Source: an uncultured Lachnospiraceae bacterium
Lineage (GTDB): Bacteria; Bacillota; Clostridia; Lachnospirales; Lachnospiraceae
Assembly: GCA_947566645.1 (NCBI GenBank)
Contig: CANOKL010000010.1
Coordinates: 33,230-97,229, forward strand
DNA length: 64,000 nucleotides
Reading direction: 5' to 3'
The notes under the pieces were generated by a model that worked only from the letters and a program-made list of their open reading frames with translations, did not search any database and had not been told where the DNA came from. The position numbers were made by a program, and so were the translations under genes. Below are positions 19,156 through 26,926 of the stretch, piece by piece (positions within the stretch are counted from its first letter, which is position 1; the number at the start of each line of letters is the position of its first letter).

Positions 19156-20613
19156 CTACTTTTCGAAGTTTACAATTGTTTCAAGATCAAAAAGGCAGAG
19201 TTCTTCTGAATCTGCGGCTTCCGCTGTAATTTTATCATCAAAACCGGATCCGGAAAACAGGGCGTAATAGAACTTTGCCTTTTCTTTCTGCGGAGTCAGT
19301 TTTGCTGCGGCATCAAGATATTCGGAATAATACAACGGACTATTCTTGAATTTGCATTCACCCACCAGGTACTCTTTTGCATCTCTGCCAATACCAAGCA
19401 GATCTATTTCCGTTTCCGCGATCCTCAGTCCGTTTTCTGCATTTTTATCACGCACGGTTGTTTTTCCCATGAAGCGTCCCATCTTGATATAACGGAATGG
19501 CAGGGCATTTTTCTTTTGCAGTTCACGCACAAACTCTCTGCAGATATCCTCGAATACTAATGAGGCAAATTCGTGTAAAGCAGGCGCAACGAGATATTCA
19601 TAAACGCCCTCCACATCTCCATCCTCAAGCTGTGAAAGATTTGCAAAGCCGAAAGCGTACCAGAAACGGAAGAAATGGTCAGTCAGCCGGTATATTCCCC
19701 GGTTTGTATTCGCCCTTTCCTTCGTCCCGGCCTCAACGGAAAACTCACGCTCTATAATGCCAAGTTCTATCAGGTTTTTCAAATAGACGCTTGTTTTCGA
19801 TGTGTCGTCCACAAGTGATTTCTGACTGATATCATGCAGTTTTGTATTACCGAGCGCCACTGCCTCAATAATGGAGTTATAGACAGGAGTCTCCCTAAGT
19901 TCCTGATGAAGCAGGAACTCAACTTCACTGTACAGCACTGAGCCCTTGGTCAAAATATTCCGCTTTATGTTTTCTGCAACGGAAAGCTCCGGGCTGAACT
20001 GATTGAGATAATGGGGGATACCGCCAAGCACAGCATAAGCAAGCACCTTGTCTTTCTCCGAATAGTCTGGAAAAAAACGGGAAGCATCGTAAAACCCCAT
20101 CTTATTCATCTTGTAAATCCCAGTTGCTCTGCCATATAACGGATTCTTTTCAGCAAGCAGGTCCTTTTCGATAAAGCTCATTGCGCTGCCGCACAGAATA
20201 ATCATTACATTGCTGTCTTTGAATTCGGCATCCCAAAGGTTTTGAAGAATAGAGGGGATACTTTTATTCCCTCTACACATATAAGGAAACTCATCAATCA
20301 CAATCAATTTCTTTTCATCTCCGTATGGCAGATCCAGGATTGCACGGAAGGCTTTTTCCCAATCTGCAAATTCGGAGACATATTGTCTCGCGGGAATATC
20401 CTCCCGCAAAATTTGTTTTGAAAACTTTGCAAGCTGCACTCTGTCTGTGCTCTGTGTGCAGGAAAAGAAGACGTGCGGCTTGTGCCTGCAGAATTCTCTG
20501 AGCGTTTCCGTTTTTCCTACACGCCTTCTTCCATACAGGACAATTAACTGGCCTCTCTTTTCATTGTATTTATCTTGAAGGAATTTTAATTCCGTTTCTC
20601 TTCCTATAAACAT
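19156..20613 (-). CDS. DUF234-type AAA ATPase (archaeal-ATPase-like)
   Basis: The 485-residue protein starts with FIGRETELKFL, then Walker A LYGRRRVGKTETL, Walker B KLIVIDEFPYM, and sensor-like IILCGSAM. A winged helix follows at about 260-330 and a DUF234 C-terminal nuclease-like domain with the core EIDLLG...YLVGECKFKN, which resembles a PD-(D/E)XK fold. These ATPases are common and highly mobile in anaerobes; their job is not established, though stress or defence roles have been proposed. It is divergent from another ATPase of a different family. Confidence 0.85.
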   Translation of the reverse strand: MFIGRETELKFLQDKYNEKRGQLIVLYGRRRVGKTETLREFCRHKPHVFFSCTQSTDRVQLAKFSKQILREDIPARQYVSEFADWEKAFRAILDLPYGDEKKLIVIDEFPYMCRGNKSIPSILQNLWDAEFKDSNVMIILCGSAMSFIEKDLLAEKNPLYGRATGIYKMNKMGFYDASRFFPDYSEKDKVLAYAVLGGIPHYLNQFSPELSVAENIKRNILTKGSVLYSEVEFLLHQELRETPVYNSIIEAVALGNTKLHDISQKSLVDDTSKTSVYLKNLIELGIIEREFSVEAGTKERANTNRGIYRLTDHFFRFWYAFGFANLSQLEDGDVEGVYEYLVAPALHEFASLVFEDICREFVRELQKKNALPFRYIKMGRFMGKTTVRDKNAENGLRIAETEIDLLGIGRDAKEYLVGECKFKNSPLYYSEYLDAAAKLTPQKEKAKFYYALFSGSGFDDKITAEAADSEELCLFDLETIVNFEK

Positions 20614-20806
20614 ACTACTGCCCTCTCAAATATCTAATCTTGATTTACTAAATCCTGATTTGATATTATTATACCCACAAATACGGATATAAATCAAGTA
20701 ACATCTATTTGATGACAAATTGGTTGTAATTTTTATGTGTCATGGTTATAATAAAAGTGTGATTTTGATACACGCAAACATCTATAAAAGTGTGAGGGAT
20801 GTATTT

Positions 20807-22138
20807 ATGGAACGATTTATTTTGAAAAAACTACTGGACTGGAAGAATTCTCCCTACCGCAAACCACTGATCTTGAAGGGTGTGCGCCAGGTGGGCAAGA
20901 CCTGGGTTCTGAAAGAGTTCGGCAAACGCTATTATGAAAATACTGCGTATTTTAACTTTGACGAAAACGAAGAATATAAACAGTTCTTTGAAACCAATAA
21001 GGATGTGGATCGTATTTTGCAGAATCTGATGCTGGCAAGCGGTCAGAAGATCGTGCCGGAAAAGACCCTCATCATTTTTGACGAGGTGCAGGATTGTCCC
21101 AAAGTCATCAACTCCATGAAGTATTTCTGCGAGAACGCTCCGCAGTATCACATTGCCTGTGCCGGTTCTCTGCTGGGGATCGCCCTGTCAAAGCCCTCCT
21201 CTTTCCCTGTGGGCAAGACCAACTTCATGCAGATTGACCCAATGACTTTCACAGAGTTCCTGCTTGCCAATGGCGACGAAAACCTTGCCACATATTTGGA
21301 AAGTGTGGATACCATTGAGCCAATTCCCGATGCCTTTTTTAATCCTCTCTGCGAGAAATTAAAAATGTACTATGTCACCGGCGGCATGCCCGAACCGGTG
21401 CTAATGTGGACCGAAGCACGGGATGTTTCTGCTATGCAGGAAGCCCTGTCCGGGATTACCGGCGCATATGAACGAGACTTTGCCAAACACCCAAATATTA
21501 GTGAATTTCCAAAGATTTCAATGATTTGGAAGTCCATACCATCCCAGCTGGCAAAAGAAAATAAGAAGTTTATCTACAAAGCGGTCAAAGAGGGCGCAAG
21601 AGCCCGGGAATACGAGGATGCCCTGCAGTGGCTGGTGGATGCCCGGCTAGTGCATAAGATCTATCGCAGCACCGCTCCCAGCCTGCCAATGGCTGCCTAT
21701 GATGACCTGTCAGCATTTAAGATTTATCTGGTGGATGTGGGTCTGCTCCGCCGCCTGGCATTGCTAGCTCCTACAGCCTTTGGGGAAGGCAGCCGCTTAT
21801 TTACTGAATTTAAAGGTGCATTAACTGAAAACTTTGTACTTCAGACCTTAATCACGCAGTTTGAAGCAGTCCCCCGGTATTGGAGTCAGAGTAATCCACC
21901 CTATGAAGTGGACTTCCTGATTCAGCGGGAGAATGACATTTTCCCTGTGGAGGTCAAGTCCGAAGCCAATATCACCAGCAGAAGCCTTAAAAAGTTCAAG
22001 GAATTGTTCCCTGACCAGGTCCGGCTTCGTGTGAGACTCTCTTTAGATAACTTAAAATTAGATGATGATATGCTGAACATTCCTCTGTTCATGGCCGATC
22101 ATACAGACCGGCTGATCGGGCTGGCGCTAGAGGGCTAA
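20807..22138 (+). CDS. AAA_14 / DUF4143 ATPase
   Basis: The start at 20807 gives MERFILKKLLDWKNSPYRKP and Walker A LKGVRQVGKTWVL, Walker B TLIIFDEVQDCP, then CAGSLLGIAL and the FxEFL segment (MTFTEFLLA). The C-terminal DUF4143 domain ends in the nuclease-like core YEVDFLIQ...IFPVEVKSE. The 443-residue length is typical. Function is unknown for the family. Its stop is 11 bases before a palindromic repeat that also ends the convergent HigA gene. Confidence 0.88.
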   Translation: MERFILKKLLDWKNSPYRKPLILKGVRQVGKTWVLKEFGKRYYENTAYFNFDENEEYKQFFETNKDVDRILQNLMLASGQKIVPEKTLIIFDEVQDCPKVINSMKYFCENAPQYHIACAGSLLGIALSKPSSFPVGKTNFMQIDPMTFTEFLLANGDENLATYLESVDTIEPIPDAFFNPLCEKLKMYYVTGGMPEPVLMWTEARDVSAMQEALSGITGAYERDFAKHPNISEFPKISMIWKSIPSQLAKENKKFIYKAVKEGARAREYEDALQWLVDARLVHKIYRSTAPSLPMAAYDDLSAFKIYLVDVGLLRRLALLAPTAFGEGSRLFTEFKGALTENFVLQTLITQFEAVPRYWSQSNPPYEVDFLIQRENDIFPVEVKSEANITSRSLKKFKELFPDQVRLRVRLSLDNLKLDDDMLNIPLFMADHTDRLIGLALEG

Positions 22139-22148
22139 AAGCAGGCAG

Positions 22149-22231
22149 ATTGGGGACGGGGCATTTTTCACCTCACAAGCTCCACCGGAGCTTGTGAGGT
22201 ACGCTATGGCGAAAAATGCCCTGTCCCCAAT
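22149..22231. repeat. GGGGACGGGG palindrome element, long form with inner hairpin
   Basis: The outer arms are ATTGGGGACGGGGCATTTTT and AAAAATGCCCTGTCCCCAAT. They enclose a second hairpin, ACCTCACAAGCTCC / GGAGCTTGTGAGGT. It lies between two convergent genes, and the minus-strand gene runs through its right arm, taking its stop codon there. Confidence 0.9.
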
Positions 22232-23328
22232 TCGTATTTTATTTTCAAGCTGTTTAAATTAGTTTGATATGCCAGGTGTTTATCCTGCTGTAATCTTCCT
22301 ACAATGATACCAGGAAGAATATTGATTTTCTTTGCAAATGTCCTGATAGAATCTGCAGTAAATCCTCTCTGATTATCCTCTATAAATTTAGAGTATTCAT
22401 CTTCTGGAATAAGTGTATCCTGTGAAAATAAATCTGCTTCAGCCTCTAATTTCTGAATTAGATCATCGGTTTCTAATCCGGCCTTATTCTTTTCGCTTAC
22501 AAGAAGAACCTTTATTCTCTGCTGTAATACATGGCCTATCTCGTGGAATAGCGCAAACCAAAAAGTATCTGCATATTTTCTTCTATCATTCAACGCTAAA
22601 ACGACTTTCTCCTTACCAAGCCATTTAACAGCGCCATTAACACCACAGTTCTTAAGATTAGGGAGAAGAACCAAAGCCACGCCACAGCTTGCCAGAAGTT
22701 CTTTCAATCTGGGATAAAACTTCTTTGGATCTTGTACTGTCATACTTCTTATCTCGGGAATAGCCGCAGATAATTTTTTCTTATTATATGGTTCGACATC
22801 CATTCCCGTTCCAATATTGATTGCAGTCTGAACCCATGCATTTGCATTTATTACATTAAGATCAGTAACCTCCGATACACTTGTTCTGTACTGAACCAGA
22901 AAATCCCTTTGGCTTAAAACACTCAAAGATGAAACCTTAAAATAGCGTTGCAGCTCCATCACTTTTTCTGCTGCCACACGAGTAGCCTTAACTAATCTTA
23001 AATCAACCCAGAACTTATACTCTATTTTACGTACAAGCCCGCATTCTTTATCCAGCTGGATTCTTCTCTCTATCTCAAGTTTTTTTTCAATATATTTCTG
23101 ATCTAAGTTGAGCCACATTGTAGTAGAAGTTCCAAAAACAATGGATAGTTTCAAAACCATTTCATTAGTAAGGCTTATTCTGCCATTTACCAAATCACTT
23201 ATATATTTCGGAGTAGTCTGAAGGCGTTTAGCTAACTCTTCCTGAGTAATACCCTGATCCTCAATGTAATCCTTTACATAGTAACCAGGATGAAATGCAA
23301 TCAATTCTTCATATTCGATCTTATTCAT
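22204..23328 (-). CDS. higA: HigA-like antitoxin with ImmA/IrrE metallopeptidase domain
   Basis: Residues 15-75 are a HigA-type helix-turn-helix (ITQEELAKRLQTTPKYISDL). Residues 200-330 hold the ImmA/IrrE zinc peptidase motif HEIGHV with a downstream EAEADLFS. The N-terminal HTH plus peptidase is known from large HigA-type antitoxins. It overlaps the upstream toxin frame by eight bases. Its final residues, ELGTGHFSP, are encoded by the repeat at 22149-22231, so the natural C-terminus has been replaced or extended by the element. Confidence 0.85.
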   Translation of the reverse strand: MNKIEYEELIAFHPGYYVKDYIEDQGITQEELAKRLQTTPKYISDLVNGRISLTNEMVLKLSIVFGTSTTMWLNLDQKYIEKKLEIERRIQLDKECGLVRKIEYKFWVDLRLVKATRVAAEKVMELQRYFKVSSLSVLSQRDFLVQYRTSVSEVTDLNVINANAWVQTAINIGTGMDVEPYNKKKLSAAIPEIRSMTVQDPKKFYPRLKELLASCGVALVLLPNLKNCGVNGAVKWLGKEKVVLALNDRRKYADTFWFALFHEIGHVLQQRIKVLLVSEKNKAGLETDDLIQKLEAEADLFSQDTLIPEDEYSKFIEDNQRGFTADSIRTFAKKINILPGIIVGRLQQDKHLAYQTNLNSLKIKYELGTGHFSP

Positions 23329-23674
23329 AGTGATTAGACACCTCCCATGCTATAATTATTTCCGTGGACTTATAGACTATATTCACATCTCTTTCTTTAC
23401 ATTCATTTCCATCAGCATCCAGGGGAATAATAATCAAGCGATATCCTGCCCTGCGCCCTGCAATATCAAGAGCATATTGACCATCTCTTTTACCTTGCAG
23501 GGGATGCAGATGATAAATCTGCATTTCTGCTATATCCTGCAGATTTGCTGAACTTTCAATCAAGTTTACCACCGCATGAAGCTTCTCTGCAATTTTTGCC
23601 GGCAAAGCCTTCTTAGCCTTTTTCAAATCTGTACATAGCTTCTTTACTGCATTATCATGATATCGAATTTCTAT
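23321..23674 (-). CDS. higB: HigB/RelE-like toxin with an apparent ATA start
   Basis: The protein (YHDNAVKKLCTD, then LPAKIAEKL, LHPLQGKRDGQYALDI and the end strand EVSNHYE) is a RelE-superfamily host-inhibition toxin of the HigB type. The only codon correctly spaced behind a perfect AAAGGAGG is ATA at 23672-23674, where relatives have ATG (M/I-E-I-R-Y-H). The first standard in-frame start codon is TTG at 23626, which would drop the conserved first 16 residues and has no ribosome site. The toxin may be poorly translated or dead. Confidence 0.7.
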   Translation of the reverse strand: MEIRYHDNAVKKLCTDLKKAKKALPAKIAEKLHAVVNLIESSANLQDIAEMQIYHLHPLQGKRDGQYALDIAGRRAGYRLIIIPLDADGNECKERDVNIVYKSTEIIIAWEVSNHYE

Positions 23675-23698
23675 AACCGCATCCTCCTTTCAAAAAAA

Positions 23699-23715
23699 AT
23701 TACCAATTCAGTAAT
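23699..23715. promoter_or_regulatory. Inverted-repeat operator upstream of the HigBA pair
   Basis: ATTAC-caattca-GTAAT lies about 25 bases upstream of the toxin start. Toxin-antitoxin pairs of this type are repressed by their HTH antitoxin at such a site; the assignment is inferred. Confidence 0.45.
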
Positions 23716-24018
23716 ATTTTTCTTCATAATACCATCATTTATCTAGAATTTCAACATCTTTTATTAAAATGCCCCGTCCCCGAAAAAAATTTTTACTTAT
23801 CCTCTTTTCATTAAATTTTTTGAAAACATTTCAATCAGTTCTACATATCCAATGCGTATTGTGTTATAATTTGTTTTGTGATTTTGTTTCCCTTATTTTT
23901 GCCCTTATCAGAGTTCGTAACATAACAAAATATAACCGCTAATATTTCAGTTTGATATGAAAGGTGGGCGAAATGAAAGCTTTTCCAATTTGCACTTTAT
24001 TAAAAGGAGGTGATGAAA
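23716..24018. other. AT-rich intergenic stretch with half-copies of the GGGGACGGGG repeat nearby
   Basis: AAATGCCCCGTCCCCG at 23767-23781 is a single arm of the palindrome family, and TCCCCGTCCCCAAAAT at 24185-24198 beyond the small gene is another. A TATAAT at 23865-23870 is a possible -10 box for the small membrane gene; no convincing -35 is seen. No coding region is visible. Confidence 0.5.
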
Positions 24019-24180
24019 ATGAACAAAGACACCATCCTAATTTTGATCGCGGTTGCAACAATATTGGCATTGATTTTACCCAAGCCAATAGGAACAGTCC
24101 TTCCGCTTATAATCTTAGTACCAGTGGTTATATATTTGATAGTTGATATAATCAAGAATGGAAACAGAGAGAAAAAGTAA
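24019..24180 (+). CDS. Small single- or double-pass membrane protein, 53 residues
   Basis: An AAAGGAGG site precedes the ATG at optimal spacing. The peptide is almost all hydrophobic (ILILIAVATILALILP, then LPLIILVPVVIYLIV) and ends in a charged tail, NGNREKK. It contains two likely membrane segments separated by a Lys-Pro turn. I do not recognise the family. It stands alone between HigBA and proC on the plus strand and may be a stress or toxin-like peptide; that is a guess. Confidence 0.6.
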   Translation: MNKDTILILIAVATILALILPKPIGTVLPLIILVPVVIYLIVDIIKNGNREKK

Positions 24181-24205
24181 CGCATCCCCGTCCCCAAAAT
24201 ACATG

Positions 24206-24234
24206 TTGACTTTCCTTCCCAGACATGTTATATT
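24206..24234 (+). promoter_or_regulatory. Promoter of proC
   Basis: TTGACT at 24206-24211 and TATATT at 24229-24234 are separated by 17 bases, close to the sigma-A consensus, about 78 bases before the proC ATG. An ACATGT hexamer lies at each side of the spacer. Confidence 0.75.
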
Positions 24235-24249
24235 CATGGCATAGGGAGA

Positions 24250-24278
24250 TTGTATACAAATTTTAATTTCGTATACAA
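24250..24278 (+). promoter_or_regulatory. Paired GntR-type operators in the proC leader
   Basis: TTGTATACAA (24250-24259) is a perfect palindrome, and TCGTATACAA (24269-24278) repeats it 19 bases later, so both face the same side of the helix within about two turns. FCD-type GntR regulators bind GTATAC-centred palindromes, and such a regulator is encoded just after proC. It lies downstream of the -10 box, consistent with repression. Confidence 0.6.
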
Positions 24279-24311
24279 TTCAAAAAAATTAAATAAGGAA
24301 GGTACAGAAAA

Positions 24312-25106
24312 ATGAAATTAGGATTTATCGGAACCGGCAACATGGCATCTGCAATTATGGGAGGCATCATAAACAAGCAGCTCATCCCGGCCGAAGAAAT
24401 CATCGGCGCTGATTTATTTGCCCCGGGACGGGAGCATGTAAAAGAGCAGTTCGGCATCCAGGTTACGGACAGTAACAAGGAAGTTGTTGAAAAAGCCGAC
24501 GTCATTGTTCTATCCGTAAAGCCTCAATTCTATGCTGATGTAATTAAGGAAATTAAAGATGATATAAGAGACAGCCAGATCATCATCACCATTGCGCCGG
24601 GCAAGACACTCGGATGGCTTGGGGAGCAGTTTGGCAAACCTGTTAAGATTGTGCGCACCATGCCCAATACTCCTGCACTGGTCAGCGCCGGCATGACGGC
24701 TGCCTGCCCCAATGAGCATCTGACAGAGGAAGAGCTTGCCTATGTCCGCACACTTCTCGAAAGCTTCGGACGCGTAGAGCTTATCCCTGAGAATCTGATG
24801 GATGTGGTCGTATCCGTAAGCGGAAGCTCCCCGGCATACGTATTCATGCTTATTGAGGAGATGGCTGACGCCGCTGTATCAGGGGGCATGCCGAGGCCGC
24901 AGGCATACCGGTTTGCTGCCCAGGCAGTATTAGGAAGCGCCAAGATGGTACTGGATACCGGAAAGCATCCGGGTGAGTTAAAGGATATGGTATGCTCACC
25001 GGCAGGAACCACCATCGAAGCTGTACGTACTCTTGAAGAGCTCGGCTTCAGGAGCGCCATTTTTGAAGCAATGAAGGTGTGCGAGGAGACCTCGCGTTCC
25101 TTATAG
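24312..25106 (+). CDS. proC: Pyrroline-5-carboxylate reductase
   Basis: ProC reduces pyrroline-5-carboxylate to proline with NAD(P)H. The 264-residue protein begins with the Rossmann motif FIGTGNMASAIMGG, and shows VRTMPNTPALV and the C-terminal signature SPAGTTIEAVRTLEELGF. Length and start (GGAAGG upstream) are normal. In hydroxyproline-fermenting anaerobes ProC completes the HypD pathway; the dehydratase genes are 7 kb away in this window, not adjacent as in several relatives. Confidence 0.96.
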   Translation: MKLGFIGTGNMASAIMGGIINKQLIPAEEIIGADLFAPGREHVKEQFGIQVTDSNKEVVEKADVIVLSVKPQFYADVIKEIKDDIRDSQIIITIAPGKTLGWLGEQFGKPVKIVRTMPNTPALVSAGMTAACPNEHLTEEELAYVRTLLESFGRVELIPENLMDVVVSVSGSSPAYVFMLIEEMADAAVSGGMPRPQAYRFAAQAVLGSAKMVLDTGKHPGELKDMVCSPAGTTIEAVRTLEELGFRSAIFEAMKVCEETSRSL

Positions 25107-25148
25107 ACATCCGTTCTGTACGCGAGCCGGCCACGGCTGATTATTATA

Positions 25149-25213
25149 CTGCGCGCCGGATGAATCTGCCGCGCAGCATAACATGATGCGCACAGCCGCA
25201 TACGGAAGCATGC
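25149..25213. repeat. GC-rich hairpin element related to the one after hypD
   Basis: The stem CTGCGCG / CGCGCAG encloses CCGGATGAATCTGC, and GCGCACAGCCGCATAC follows. The region after hypD at 34721-34800 has the same plan (CCGGTGAAATCTGC, then GCACAGCCGCATAC), so this is a dispersed element. It lies between proC and the GntR gene and could weaken read-through. Confidence 0.6.
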
Positions 25214-25255
25214 CGCTGTACTAACGCGATGTTCAATATAACAAGGAGGTATACC

Positions 25256-25897
25256 ATGGCTGAAAAGACAGCATCCCTTGCCCGTCAGGCATATAAAAAA
25301 ATAAAACAGAATATTCTGGATCTGACCTATCCGCCTGGTATGCCTCTTACAGAAGCCCTGCTGACGAAAGAACTTCAGATGAGCCGCAGCCCTGTCCGCT
25401 CCGCCATCCAGAAGCTCCAGACAGAAGGGCTTCTTGTATCGGATTATTACAAATCCATAACCGTTAAGGAGATCACGCAGAAGGACATTATAGAGATTTA
25501 TCAACTCCGGGAGCTTATAGAAGAGGCCGCTTTCCGCCTGATCTTTTCCTCCGGAAGAAATGAAGAATATTCCTATCGCATTGAAGAGAAAATTGTCCGC
25601 ATGTGTGCCGTAAGTTCAGACCTCTACGAATGGGAGGTTGCCGATGCCGCCATGCATCTGGAGATCATCAGTATTTTCGATAATGACCGGATCAACCGGA
25701 TCTATAAAAACAATTTGTCTGAGTTCATCCGCATCGGGCAGTATTCTGTAAAAAACGGCATGCATATTCCCCAGACTAATGCGAATCTCCGCAATATGGT
25801 ACGTTATATGCGGGAGGGGAACTTCGAAAAATCCTATGACATCTTAAGAACGCTTCATCTGGAATCCGGAATGGACAATGCGCTAAAAGGGAGATAG
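25256..25897 (+). CDS. GntR-family (FCD type) transcriptional regulator
   Basis: The N-terminal winged helix is plain: GMPLTEALLTKELQMSRSPVRSAIQKL. An all-helical FCD domain follows (IYQLRELIEEAAFRLI, AAMHLEIISIFDN) with the metal- and ligand-binding Asp/His positions partly visible. AAGGAGG precedes the ATG at 25256. FCD regulators sense carboxylic or amino acids. Downstream of proC, it is a candidate regulator of proline or hydroxyproline metabolism through the sites at 24250-24278. Confidence 0.88.
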   Translation: MAEKTASLARQAYKKIKQNILDLTYPPGMPLTEALLTKELQMSRSPVRSAIQKLQTEGLLVSDYYKSITVKEITQKDIIEIYQLRELIEEAAFRLIFSSGRNEEYSYRIEEKIVRMCAVSSDLYEWEVADAAMHLEIISIFDNDRINRIYKNNLSEFIRIGQYSVKNGMHIPQTNANLRNMVRYMREGNFEKSYDILRTLHLESGMDNALKGR

Positions 25898-25900
25898 CCT

Positions 25901-26542
25901 ATGTTAAGAGAAGTTGATCTAAATGAGATTTCCGACGGAAAGCTCTATAACAGCAATGATATGGTAAAGACAGACTGCGGCGGCTGTACGGGCTGCTCCT
26001 CCTGCTGCCGGGGAATGGGCAGCTCCATCATACTGGATCCCCTGGATCTGCACCGCCTGTGTACCGGATTAGAGCAGACCTTCGACGAGCTGATGGGACA
26101 CTCTATAGAGCTCAATATCGTGGACGGAATCATCCTTCCGAATCTCAGGATGAACGGGAAGGAAGAAGCCTGCTTCTTTCTAAACTCAGAAGGACGCTGC
26201 AGCATCCACTCCCTGCGCCCGGGAATCTGCAGGCTGTTTCCTCTGGGACGTTTCTACCAGGAGGATTCCTTTCAATATTTTCTCCAGGTTCATGAATGCC
26301 CGAAGCCAGGCAAGACAAAGATAAAGATCAGGAAATGGATGGATACCCCTGATCTTAAACGATATGAAAAATATATCTCTGACTGGCATTTTTATCTGAA
26401 AGGATTAACAGAGCGTGTCACAGCCCCAGGGGGCGAAGAACTGGTAAAGCCACTCAGCATGCATGTGCTGAAAACCTTTTATCAGCAGCCCTATGACCCG
26501 GAGCAGGACTTCTATGGCCAGTTCTATGACCGCCTCAGGTAA
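25901..26542 (+). CDS. YkgJ-family cysteine-cluster protein
   Basis: The cluster DCGGCTGCSSCCRG near residue 25, with later Cys at CFFL, CSIHSLRPGICRLFPLG and ECPKPG, matches the zinc/iron-chelating CxxCxxCC (UPF0153) family. It is 213 residues. Three bases separate it from the GntR gene, so the two are co-transcribed. The family's function is not known; a metal-dependent modification enzyme has been suggested. Confidence 0.85.
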   Translation: MLREVDLNEISDGKLYNSNDMVKTDCGGCTGCSSCCRGMGSSIILDPLDLHRLCTGLEQTFDELMGHSIELNIVDGIILPNLRMNGKEEACFFLNSEGRCSIHSLRPGICRLFPLGRFYQEDSFQYFLQVHECPKPGKTKIKIRKWMDTPDLKRYEKYISDWHFYLKGLTERVTAPGGEELVKPLSMHVLKTFYQQPYDPEQDFYGQFYDRLR

Positions 26543-26618
26543 TCTCCCAGAACTTGCCAGGTACCTCTGGCTATGTAACTTGAATTTGGTGCACACACTC
26601 TGGCTCTCTCACAATCCC

Positions 26619-26719
26619 AAAACACCGGGAAGCTGCTCATTTTTCTACGAAAACTGAAGCTTTCCCGGTGTTTTACACGTCAGGGAGTCATGCTTATTCA
26701 TGCAAGCATGATTCCTGAC
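26619..26719 (+). terminator. Tandem hairpins ending the proC-gntR-ykgJ transcript
   Basis: AAAACACCGGGAAGCT pairs with AGCTTTCCCGGTGTTTT (26619-26674), an intrinsic-terminator-like stem with flanking A and T runs. A second hairpin, GTCAGGGAGTCATGCTT with AAGCATGATTCCTGAC, follows at 26679-26719 and is trailed by CTTTT. Confidence 0.75.
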
Positions 26720-26777
26720 CTTTTAACTCTTGTGATACACGGATTGTTCCGTGCCAACGCACTCCCACAATCCTAAA

Positions 26778-26914
26778 TGGTAACTGCTCAGTACCTTCAC
26801 AGTTACATGCAAAATCCATTTGAAATTGCCTTCGGCAATGGGATTTTTGCACTCCTGAATCACTTTCTTACGGTCTGTGCAGTAAATGCACAGACCTGCT
26901 GAGTAATTACCCTA
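26778..26914. repeat. Compound palindromic element with nested hairpins downstream of nrdD
   Basis: Outer arms GGTAACTGCTCAG and CTGAGTAATTACC enclose three hairpins: GTAACTG/CAGTTAC (26780-26806), AAATCC...ATTGCC/GGCAAT...GGATTT (26811-26849) and GTCTGTGCA/TGCACAGAC (26873-26895). The middle one can act as the minus-strand nrdD terminator. The first shares TACCTTCACAGTTAC with the secY-adk gap at 41507-41521. Confidence 0.65.
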
Positions 26915-26926
26915 AATGAAACTTCT

